From NCBI RefSeq assembly GCF_029254265.1, contig NZ_JAQWXX010000073.1:1-64000 (forward strand): a stretch of DNA of 64,000 nucleotides, read 5' to 3'. How positions within the stretch are numbered: position 1 is the stretch's first letter; every line of letters begins with the position of its first letter. Position numbers and translations under genes: made by a program. The notes below the pieces were generated by a model. That model was not told the DNA's origin. It made no database searches and saw only the letters and a list, made by a program, of their open reading frames with translations. Source of the stretch: Algoriphagus sp. Lineage in GTDB: Bacteria > Bacteroidota > Bacteroidia > Cytophagales > Cyclobacteriaceae. Positions 57,055 through 64,000 of this stretch are shown here, piece by piece.

Positions 57055-58710
57055 TTAGTTTAATGGTTTCAATTCACCTGCTTCTAGACTAAACACAGGT
57101 ACATATTGATTGTTGTTACTATTTTGGAAATTAAAACCCCAAGTCAACTTTCCTTTTTGATAGACTGATTGATCTAGGTTTCTCCTTAAATCAAAGCCTT
57201 TGCTTGAAGACATATTGGAAGAAAGTAAATAGACCAATTCATAGCCAAGCGAACTGTTAATATTGGGGTTTGATTTATACACAGAGTAAAATTTCTCTGT
57301 AAATCGCCCGGAAGCCTCACTATCAAAATTGAGTGTATTATTTGCTATAAAATGAAAGTTCGGGAACTCAAGCATCTCAAAATTCGCAAAATTAAAGGTT
57401 AACCAAGAGTCCATTACTAATGTGGGGACAGAAGCTGAAACGGATTCCAATAATGCGAATGTAGGTTGGGCTATTGCAGGATCATCTGAAAGCAAAATAA
57501 TCTGATCGACGACTTCTTTAGATAGTGAATCCTTTCCAGACTTGATTCCTAAATCTTTTAAAAACCCTGAAACGTCTCTAGGATTAACTGATTTATTGCT
57601 AATTACAGTAAAACCTTCTTTCCTAAGTTCTTCTCCTAGAAGGCCTGCCAGTTTTTCATCCCTAGTGCTGCCACTATTCCCAATAGCTACCCGCTTTCCC
57701 CAGTTTTTTTGTTTGAGACTAGCGACCACACCTTTGGCAAGCGACTGAACTGAAGGTCTAAACAGATAGCTATACTTCATCTCTTCAAATCGGTCCCCGA
57801 GATTAGAAAGCGGGTGAATAAAAGGAATTTTCGAATTTTCAGAAAAAGCGCTAACTAAATCCGTTTCTTCAGGATAGATTGGCCCAATTATCACATCCGC
57901 CTTTGCCACCAAAGGATCTTGCAAAACAGTTTGAAGGTGACTCAAGTCTCGTTTCGAATCAAAAATGGCCAAACTTACTTTGACTCCTTGATTTTGTAAT
58001 TCCTGCATTGCCAATTCTATTCCTTGGTACAATTCAAACACAAAATCATTCTCTGATAAATTCAGAACTGAAGAATTATTGGAATTAGTAAATGGCAAAA
58101 TCACTACAAGATCCAATACCTCATCTTTGATTTTGTTATTGGAACTTCCTAACCCCTGCAACTCATAGTATGCCGCACGCTCTGTGGATGAAAGTACAGT
58201 TTGGCTTTCCAAAACAACTTTCATCACAGCACCATAGCCAGGATTATCCTTGAATTCACCAAGATTGGTAACCATAAAACTTGGACTCTCACTTTTAAGA
58301 TTCTCGAAAGTTGCTTTTGCTGCAAGATTTTTAATTTCCTCTTTTTGAATTTTTTTGATAGTCCGAAGGGCTTCCAGATTTTGATTATTCTGGAAATAGG
58401 CTAATGCGAGGAGATAATTTGATTCATCTGTCTTTAACCAGCTTTTTGAAGAAATGGGTTGCAATGCTTCAATTGCCTGACTGGCTTGATTTGCTCCCAA
58501 AGCCGCCTCTCCCAAATGAAAAGCTGCGTAATTCGAAAGATTCCCATATTTATTCTCATCCAAGAACTCCTTAAAAAGTGGCATTGCCTCCCAATAATTC
58601 TTAGCTGCCAATTCAGTTTTTGCCTTTGTATATTGAGCTGGTATTGGAATCTGTGCTTTCGCGAAGCTGAAAATAAAAATGAGTGGAAATAGAAAAAGAA
58701 ATTTTCTCAT
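57055..58710 (-). CDS. TPR plus periplasmic-binding-fold protein (LpoA/branched-chain-binding-like)
   Basis: A 551-aa exported protein: signal peptide (FLFLFPLIFIFSFAKA), an N-terminal TPR region (AKTELAAKNYWEAMPLFKEF, NYAAFHLGEAALGANQASQA, SNYLLALAYFQNNQNLEALR), then a type 1 periplasmic-binding fold (DLVVILPFTNSNNSSVLNLS, ADVIIGPIYPEETDLVSAFS, then KIPFIHPLS). The architecture recalls LpoA, a penicillin-binding-protein activator, and LppC. The alternative is an ABC-type substrate-binding protein, but there is no transporter gene nearby. Peptidoglycan synthase activation is therefore possible but not shown. Confidence 0.7.
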   Translation of the reverse strand: MRKFLFLFPLIFIFSFAKAQIPIPAQYTKAKTELAAKNYWEAMPLFKEFLDENKYGNLSNYAAFHLGEAALGANQASQAIEALQPISSKSWLKTDESNYLLALAYFQNNQNLEALRTIKKIQKEEIKNLAAKATFENLKSESPSFMVTNLGEFKDNPGYGAVMKVVLESQTVLSSTERAAYYELQGLGSSNNKIKDEVLDLVVILPFTNSNNSSVLNLSENDFVFELYQGIELAMQELQNQGVKVSLAIFDSKRDLSHLQTVLQDPLVAKADVIIGPIYPEETDLVSAFSENSKIPFIHPLSNLGDRFEEMKYSYLFRPSVQSLAKGVVASLKQKNWGKRVAIGNSGSTRDEKLAGLLGEELRKEGFTVISNKSVNPRDVSGFLKDLGIKSGKDSLSKEVVDQIILLSDDPAIAQPTFALLESVSASVPTLVMDSWLTFNFANFEMLEFPNFHFIANNTLNFDSEASGRFTEKFYSVYKSNPNINSSLGYELVYLLSSNMSSSKGFDLRRNLDQSVYQKGKLTWGFNFQNSNNNQYVPVFSLEAGELKPLN

Positions 58711-58807
58711 GGATAGTCAGTATGCCTTATAATTCAGGATTTACAAATTTAACCCATATTTTTCAAACCCAAAGTTTAAGCCAAAATGGATTGAAGAATG
58801 AATTCAA

Positions 58808-58837
58808 TAAAAAAAACCCGCAGAATATCTCCGGGTT
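58808..58837 (-). terminator. rho-independent terminator of guaA
   Basis: Minus strand: AACCCG and CGGGTT enclose an 11-nt loop (arms 58815-58820 and 58832-58837) and are followed by TTTTTTTT (complement of 58809-58816). It lies 30-60 bp after the guaA stop. Confidence 0.8.
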
Positions 58838-58868
58838 CTTATTTTAAATCCTATCTCTTAAATGATTT

Positions 58869-60398
58869 TTATTCCCACTCAATCGTAGCAGGTGGCTTGG
58901 AAGAAATATCATAAACTACCCTATTGACTCCCTTCACTCGATTAATGATCTCGTTGGATATTTTACCCAAAAATTCATAAGGCAAATGAATCCAATCAGC
59001 GGTCATTCCATCTACAGATCCAACTGCTCTTAGTGCGACCACTTTTTCATAAGTTCGCTCATCGCCCATTACTCCAACAGAATTGATTGGAAGCAAAATC
59101 GCTCCTGCCTGCCAAACTTGGTCATAAAGACCATGATCTTTTAGGCCTTGGATAAAAATATAATCCACTTCCTGAAGTGTTTTTACCTTTTCTGCAGTGA
59201 TATCCCCAAGAATTCGAATTGCTAATCCCGGACCCGGGAAAGGGTGTCTTCCAATAATTGTCTCTACAATATCCAATGCTCTACCCACTTCCCGAACCTC
59301 ATCTTTAAATAAAGTATTCAAAGGTTCAACCACGGACAACTTCATAAAGTCCGGTAATCCTCCCACATTGTGATGAGATTTGATAGTCGCTGAAGGTCCC
59401 TTTACAGAAACAGATTCGATCACATCCGGGTAGATCGTTCCCTGACCAAGCCATTTCACTCCTTCAATTGTATGCGCTTCATCATCAAAAACTTCGATAA
59501 AAGCTTTTCCAATAGCTTTTCGTTTAGATTCTGGCTCAGTAAGTCCTTCCAATGCATCGTAAAACTTCTTCTTAGCATCAACTCCAATCACATTCAAGCC
59601 CATATGTTTGTAAGAATCAAGCACCTCTTCAAATTCATTTTTGCGAAGCAAGCCATTATCTACAAAAACACAGGTCAACTGATCTCCAATCGCTCGGTGA
59701 ATTAAAGTTGCAGCTACTGAAGAATCTACTCCTCCAGAAAGCCCCATCACTACTTTATCTGAACCAATTTTCGCTTTCAAGTCTGCTATTGTCGCATCAA
59801 TGAAAACATCGGAAGTCCAATCCTGGGAACAGCCACAGATTCCAACCACAAAATTTCGAAGGAGATTTTTTCCTTCTGAAGAGTGCGTTACTTCTGGGTG
59901 AAATTGAATTCCATAAGTCTCTTCTTCTTTGACTTTGAAAGCCGCAACACGCACTGAAGATGTGCTGGCAATCACTTCAAAATTATCAGGTAATTCCTTA
60001 ATCGTATCACCATGTGACATCCACACTTGAGAGCCATGACTCATTTCTTTCAACAAATCATAATGCGTATCGATATGAGAAAGGTTTGCACGACCATATT
60101 CCCGAATCTCCGATGGCAACACCTCTCCTCCGTATTTTTGCGCTAGCAACTGAGAACCGTAGCAAACTCCCAAAAGTGGAAGCTTTCCTCTAAAAACGTC
60201 TAGGTCCAAATCAGGAGAACCTTCGTCTCGAACGGAACAAGGCGAGCCTGAAAGGATCACTCCTTTGATATCGGAAGTGATTTCTGGGACTTTATTATAA
60301 GGATGGATTTCGCAATAAACATTCAGTTCTCGGACTCTTCTAGCGATGAGTTGGGTGTACTGAGAACCGAAATCGAGGATCAAGATTTGTTCTGCCAT
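58869..60398 (-). CDS. guaA: GMP synthase (glutamine-hydrolysing)
   Basis: A 509-aa enzyme from ATG 60398 (the TTG two codons earlier is unlikely). The N-terminal class I amidotransferase has [15 protein letters not shown], Cys79 in LLGVCYGSQ and [11 protein letters not shown]. The ATP pyrophosphatase domain has [17 protein letters not shown] and the C-terminal dimerisation domain ends KPPATIEWE. It converts XMP to GMP. Standard length; its own terminator. Confidence 0.97.
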   Translation of the reverse strand: MAEQILILDFGSQYTQLIARRVRELNVYCEIHPYNKVPEITSDIKGVILSGSPCSVRDEGSPDLDLDVFRGKLPLLGVCYGSQLLAQKYGGEVLPSEIREYGRANLSHIDTHYDLLKEMSHGSQVWMSHGDTIKELPDNFEVIASTSSVRVAAFKVKEEETYGIQFHPEVTHSSEGKNLLRNFVVGICGCSQDWTSDVFIDATIADLKAKIGSDKVVMGLSGGVDSSVAATLIHRAIGDQLTCVFVDNGLLRKNEFEEVLDSYKHMGLNVIGVDAKKKFYDALEGLTEPESKRKAIGKAFIEVFDDEAHTIEGVKWLGQGTIYPDVIESVSVKGPSATIKSHHNVGGLPDFMKLSVVEPLNTLFKDEVREVGRALDIVETIIGRHPFPGPGLAIRILGDITAEKVKTLQEVDYIFIQGLKDHGLYDQVWQAGAILLPINSVGVMGDERTYEKVVALRAVGSVDGMTADWIHLPYEFLGKISNEIINRVKGVNRVVYDISSKPPATIEWE

Positions 60399-60567
60399 GC
60401 GCAAAGGTAATCAGGTCAGGGAAATTGCCGAAATGATATTAGAAAATAACCGAAGAATGTTTGGCTATGTCGACAAATAAGCCAAAAAATCCATCAACCA
60501 AAAAGATTCGATTGGTTGTGAAGTTTAAAAAACTAAAATTCGAACCTGATTTCAATTTCAAACTTCA

Positions 60568-62277
60568 ATGAGAAAAATCTCTTTTCTATTCCTGCTACTT
60601 CTCTCCTTTTCAAAATTGAGCATTGCTCAAAGTTCTCTCGATCAAACTCTCAATCCCTATTTTGATGTGGTTAGACCAAACTATTCGGGTGATTTAGCTT
60701 TCGAGACGGTAGCTTTTGTAGAAAAATACTGGCGTGTAGCTGGAAATACCGGATTCAACGAATCGGTGTTTCTGATTGCCAAAAAACTGGAAGAAGCAGG
60801 ATTTGTATTGGAAGAAAATTCAAAACCAGATACTAGACTTACTTATCGAATCGAAAAAAGAGCTATGAATCGCCCAACTTGGGAACCTGTAGCAGCGAGT
60901 TTGAAAATCTTAGGAGAAAATCAAGATCTTTTAGAATTCACTACGAATCGTAATATGATTTATCAATACTCCTCCTCTACTCCTAGATCCGGAGTCGAAG
61001 CGGAAGTCATTTACATTTCCAAAAAGGAAGACCTTGAGCAAATGGATCTAAATGGGAAAATTGTTTTTTCCGATCAAGTGAGCTTTCGAAATCTTCAATC
61101 ATTTGCTGATCGGGGAATAGTTGGGATTTTAACCTATGACAATCCTGACTATCTACAACCTGAAAAAAATCAAACCTCAATTCAATTTAGAAGTATGCGA
61201 TATGAAGCTAAAAAAGAAAGCTGGGCGATGGCACTTTCTTTTGAAGCAAAAGAAAAATTGAAAGCAGCTTTGGCAAAAGGCAAAGTTGAAGTCAACGCAA
61301 AGATTGAAACCAACATCTATGAGTCCGAAGAGCTCACCATTATAGCGGATGTAAAAGGAAAAGAATTACCCTTAGAGAGCTTAGTATTTTCAGCACATAT
61401 TCAGGAACCAGGCGCAAATGACAATGCAACTGGTGTCGGAGCCCAATTGGAAATGGCGGTACTTACGGCGGATTTGATCCAAAGTGGAAAATTAGATTTA
61501 AAGCGAACACTCACATTTCTTTGGGGGGACGAGATTATTTCTACTCGTCGATACATTGAAGAAAAAGAGAAACGAAAAGCTCAGATTAATTGGGGGATTT
61601 CTTTGGATATGGTAGGAGAAAACACCGCACTTACTGGTGGCACATTTCTAATTGAGAAAATGCCTGACCCAAGTGCTATCTGGACTCGAGGTCAGGATAA
61701 ACATACCGAATGGGGAGGCCGGCCATTGAAAGTTGAAGACATGAAGCCACATTACCTGAATGATTTTATTCTTAGCGTATTTCAGAATCAAGGTCGGTAT
61801 GCGAATTGGGTGGTTGAAACAAATCCGTTTGAGGGAGGATCTGACCATACTCCTTTCCTTTCTGCCAATATTCCAGGCTTGTTACTTTGGCACTTTACAG
61901 ATCAGTTTTACCACACGGATAATGACCGATTGGATAAAGTCTCCCAAGAAACACTAAAAAATGTAGCCACAGGAGCCTTGGTAAGTGCTTATACCTTACT
62001 AAATGCTGATGAGAATACTGCCGAGAAAATGATTGAAATGCTTCTTGAAAAAGCTTCACAGCGACTAGAGATAGAGGTCGAGCTTAGCAAAAAGGCTATT
62101 GCAGCGGGAGGATCTAAAGAAAATGAGCAAGAAATCTTAGATACTTGGCTCGACTATTATGAAAAGTCACTGGATACGATCAAGGATTTGCTGCTAGGAG
62201 ATGATGCTGAAATTTCAAAAAAGATAACAAAGGCCAAAACAGCAATTAAAGCACAAGTGATCGAATTCCAGTTCTAA
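60568..62277 (+). CDS. secreted M28-family zinc peptidase
   Basis: A 569-aa exported protein (signal FLFLLLLSFSKLSIAQ). An N-terminal protease-associated-like region contains VSFRNLQSFADRGIVGILTY. The M28 catalytic domain has FSAHIQEPGANDNATGVGAQ (zinc-binding His and Asp), LTFLWGDEIISTRRYIEE and EGGSDHTPFLSANIPGLLLW (second zinc region), then HTDNDRLDKVS. The C-terminal helices (AEKMIEMLLEKASQRLEIEV) are extra. Probably an aminopeptidase for peptide scavenging. Substrate not predictable. Confidence 0.85.
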   Translation: MRKISFLFLLLLSFSKLSIAQSSLDQTLNPYFDVVRPNYSGDLAFETVAFVEKYWRVAGNTGFNESVFLIAKKLEEAGFVLEENSKPDTRLTYRIEKRAMNRPTWEPVAASLKILGENQDLLEFTTNRNMIYQYSSSTPRSGVEAEVIYISKKEDLEQMDLNGKIVFSDQVSFRNLQSFADRGIVGILTYDNPDYLQPEKNQTSIQFRSMRYEAKKESWAMALSFEAKEKLKAALAKGKVEVNAKIETNIYESEELTIIADVKGKELPLESLVFSAHIQEPGANDNATGVGAQLEMAVLTADLIQSGKLDLKRTLTFLWGDEIISTRRYIEEKEKRKAQINWGISLDMVGENTALTGGTFLIEKMPDPSAIWTRGQDKHTEWGGRPLKVEDMKPHYLNDFILSVFQNQGRYANWVVETNPFEGGSDHTPFLSANIPGLLLWHFTDQFYHTDNDRLDKVSQETLKNVATGALVSAYTLLNADENTAEKMIEMLLEKASQRLEIEVELSKKAIAAGGSKENEQEILDTWLDYYEKSLDTIKDLLLGDDAEISKKITKAKTAIKAQVIEFQF

Positions 62278-62350
62278 TACATTTTATTTTCCTGGCGGAT
62301 CAAACGAGTTTGGAAATTGAGCATTATCCATTTTCATTTCCAAAAGTTCA

Positions 62351-62384
62351 TTTCAGCTAATCTTAGCCAAAGCTGAAATCTTTT
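62351..62384 (+). terminator. putative terminator after the M28 gene
   Basis: TTTCAGCT (62351-62358) and AGCTGAAA (62371-62378) form an 8-bp stem with a 12-nt loop, followed by TCTTTT. Weak T tract. Confidence 0.45.
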
Positions 62385-62389
62385 AGAAC

Positions 62390-62920
62390 TCAATTCTTCG
62401 GTAAATACTTTTCTGGGATGGGATTTTCTTCCGATTCCTGCATCCAGTAGATATTAATAATCCACCATCTTTTGCCATCGTTCAGCAGTTGAATACTGTT
62501 AATTCCCCTCGCAAATGGCGTATCCATTGATTCATTATTATAGGAATTATAGGTGCTGAATACCTGGGTGATAGCACCAAATGTGTCTGCCGTTCTATGG
62601 CTTTCTTTCTCAAAGAAACCGGTGTCAACTAACATTTTTCCAGCTCTGGAAATATACGCTTCTGGTGTCAAAAAAGTAGCTCCGATTACCCCAGCTTGGT
62701 TTTTACCAGAAGGGATCAGCTTGGCGTCTGGATGGAATAGATATTTGAATAACTCCCAATCTCTTGCTTGACCTTTTTCTCCAGAAATCACTCCATACAA
62801 TGTTTCTATTGTGCTATCAAGCGTCTGAACCTTGCTTAAGTATTTGGAATCCGTGGATTGCGCATTTACGGTCATCGAAATGGCAAAGAATGTGATTGCT
62901 AGAATTGCTACCTTTTTCAT
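62390..62920 (-). CDS. secreted NTF2/SnoaL-like protein
   Basis: A 176-aa protein with a signal peptide (VAILAITFFAISMTVNA) and one NTF2-like fold (STIETLYGVISGEKGQARDW, LFKYLFHPDAKLIPSG, IGATFLTPEAYISRAGKMLV, RWWIINIYWMQES). Such domains in Bacteroidota secreted proteins have unknown ligands. Two tandem copies of a start-codon-associated element precede its ATG. It may depend on a promoter in or beyond these elements. Confidence 0.78.
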   Translation of the reverse strand: MKKVAILAITFFAISMTVNAQSTDSKYLSKVQTLDSTIETLYGVISGEKGQARDWELFKYLFHPDAKLIPSGKNQAGVIGATFLTPEAYISRAGKMLVDTGFFEKESHRTADTFGAITQVFSTYNSYNNESMDTPFARGINSIQLLNDGKRWWIINIYWMQESEENPIPEKYLPKN

Positions 62921-63018
62921 GTGTTTATAATTTGATTTTTAGCGGTCATATGGAACGCCCTAATCCCGATATTTCTGGACATTCTCCTGTATGAGAACTT
63001 TTCTTATGAGCATTTCAT
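62921..63018 (-). repeat. start-codon-associated element, copy C
   Basis: 98 bp. Minus strand begins ATGAAATGCTCATAA (mini-ORF Met-Lys-Cys-Ser-stop) and ends CAAATTATAAACAC directly before ATGAAA of the NTF2-like gene. Contains the TAAGAA/TTCTCA hairpin and TTCCATATGACCG as in copy A. Confidence 0.8.
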
Positions 63019-63124
63019 GTGTTTATAATTTGATTTTTAATGGCCACATAGAATCTTCGCAAGGCTTCCCCGATAGCTATCGGGGCATACCTCTGTGTGT
63101 CGATTACGACCCGCTCGATTTCAT
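63019..63124 (-). repeat. start-codon-associated element, copy D, with nested palindrome
   Basis: 106 bp directly upstream of copy C in the same orientation. Begins ATGAAATCGAGC like copy B (mini-ORF of six codons) and ends CAAATTATAAACAC before copy C's ATGAAA. It carries CCCCGATAGCTATCGGGG, a perfect 18-bp palindrome (63068-63085), not seen in the other copies. The 175 bp between it and the DUF2207 gene show nothing else. Confidence 0.8.
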
Positions 63125-63299
63125 AAGATTTGTTTTATAATTTATGAGATACTTTACTTTTCTTAAGTAGAAAATTGAAAGCCTCTTAAGAAATGATCAA
63201 CATTTGGAAATCCCTACTTCAGTCATCGGTCTTTGGTCTATTAAAATAAAGAAATTAAGCTTCTGACTTCACCCAGAATAATGATAATTTTTAAATCAT

Positions 63300-64000
63300 C
63301 TACCAGCTTCCTCCACCGCCGCCACCAAATCCACCTCCAGATGATCCTCCGCCTCCCGAACCTCCAGAACTGGAAGGAGAACTCACCATAGTGGATTGGG
63401 TAGATTTGATAGAATTATTAAAGGATTTGGAGAAATGATTCATTGACATGATCCTTCCTGAAGTAGAATAGTACCAGGTTGGTGGCTGTATGTTTAGGGC
63501 ATCGAATTTCTTTGCCCATTTGTCAAACATGCCAAAAGCCAAGGCATAGCTCATCGTAGACTCGAAATAAGAAGGGTCTTCCTTGAGTAGCATTTTGAGT
63601 TTGTTCTCCTCAGCGACTTTGATGAATTGTTTGAAACCTTTCAACTCGGATAGAATCGCAGTTCCTTCTTTATTCTTTTTGATCAAAAACTGACTCATGA
63701 CTATCAAGAAAAGTAGCAAAACTACGACAGCGATTGCGGCTATTATTCCCCAGAAAAACAGAAATAATGGCGTAAGAATTAAAATCAGAATTACTAATCC
63801 GACGATTGTAAAATTTTTAATTCTACGAGACTTATTCACATAGTAAATCTGCGCTGCGGCTTTTAGATCACCACTTGCGGTACTCATTGTGGTATAAAAC
63901 TTCTCTTTGAGACTACTGACTAGCACTTCTGTTGTGCTTGCAAATAGTCCATTGAAAAGTTGGCGCTGATATAAAGGAGCATCAGCTTCAAGATCTTTCA
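63300..64000 (-). CDS. DUF2207-type membrane protein, truncated by the window edge
   Basis: The C-terminal ~233 residues of a larger gene that enters from the right; the frame stays open to base 64000. Two adjacent membrane helices (IVGLVILILILTPLFLFFWG and AVVVLLLFLIVMSQFLI), then a soluble part (FKQFIKVAEENKLKMLLKED, YALAFGMFDKWAKKFDALNI) and a glycine-serine-rich tail ending GGGGGGSW. This is the usual end of DUF2207 / YciQ-like proteins. Function unknown. Confidence 0.82.
   Translation of the reverse strand, partial: KDLEADAPLYQRQLFNGLFASTTEVLVSSLKEKFYTTMSTASGDLKAAAQIYYVNKSRRIKNFTIVGLVILILILTPLFLFFWGIIAAIAVVVLLLFLIVMSQFLIKKNKEGTAILSELKGFKQFIKVAEENKLKMLLKEDPSYFESTMSYALAFGMFDKWAKKFDALNIQPPTWYYSTSGRIMSMNHFSKSFNNSIKSTQSTMVSSPSSSGGSGGGGSSGGGFGGGGGGSW

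Overview
The window looks like a chromosome segment of a Bacteroidota bacterium. I place it near Cytophagales/Cyclobacteriaceae (Algoriphagus-like), with the genus as inference only. The reasons are AT-rich DNA, hardly any Shine-Dalgarno sequences, promoter-like boxes of the TTTG / TAnnTTTG type, and a gene set typical of the group: BT_3928-type DoxX protein, DUF1599, DUF6266, DUF6503-like lipoproteins, NfeD-FloA, cdaA beside folP, and a GH109-type oxidoreductase. No rRNA or tRNA genes were seen.

Layout. 0.2-7.9 kb: Pif1-like helicase, PaiB-like FMN protein, AsmA-like protein, secreted EEP phosphatase/nuclease, GH109-type enzyme, small membrane protein. 8.2-16.1 kb: a type II-C CRISPR-Cas9 locus. 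It holds an 11-repeat array (46-bp repeat, 29/30-bp spacers) transcribed rightward, then on the minus strand cas9 (1569 aa), a RAYT (REP-associated tyrosine transposase) gene, cas1 and cas2, with a tracrRNA gene divergent from cas9. cas1 is split by a 137-bp hairpin-rich insertion flanked by ATGCAT duplications. Removing it restores a 306-aa Cas1, so the locus looks able to interfere but unable to acquire spacers. Three copies of a 33-34 bp palindrome lie in the locus, one of them in frame inside the transposase gene. 16.2-18.8 kb: small accessory genes (DUF2892, XRE regulator, two overlapping small ORFs, DUF6266).

19-33 kb, minus strand: GH113-like hydrolase, a frameshifted hydrolase-OsmC fusion, lipoproteins, and a long gene train of DUF547 protein, FAD oxidoreductase, polyferredoxin, two GT2 glycosyltransferases, a lipoprotein and a GT87-like mannosyltransferase. 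Rhodanese, Crp/Fnr regulator and HsdR_N protein genes follow. 33-49 kb: housekeeping (hemA, floA-nfeD, proS, aroK, folP, cdaA, kbl/tdh) with a WG-repeat protein, a low-complexity lipoprotein and an OmpP1/FadL porin. 49.8-55.4 kb: a three-gene DUF1549/DUF1553, DUF1501 and DUF2231 cluster with CxxCH haem motifs. 55.4-64 kb: arsC-like, hemL, TPR/periplasmic-binding protein, guaA, M28 peptidase, NTF2-like protein and a truncated DUF2207 gene.

Two things stand out. One is the CRISPR locus colonised by REP/RAYT and MITE-like DNA, with a perfect hairpin that begins inside the last repeat. The other is a family of 88-106 bp elements (four copies at three loci), each sitting exactly between a duplicated ATGAAA and the ATGAAA that starts the next gene. 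These look like mobile elements that target start codons, and each carries its own mini-ORF.
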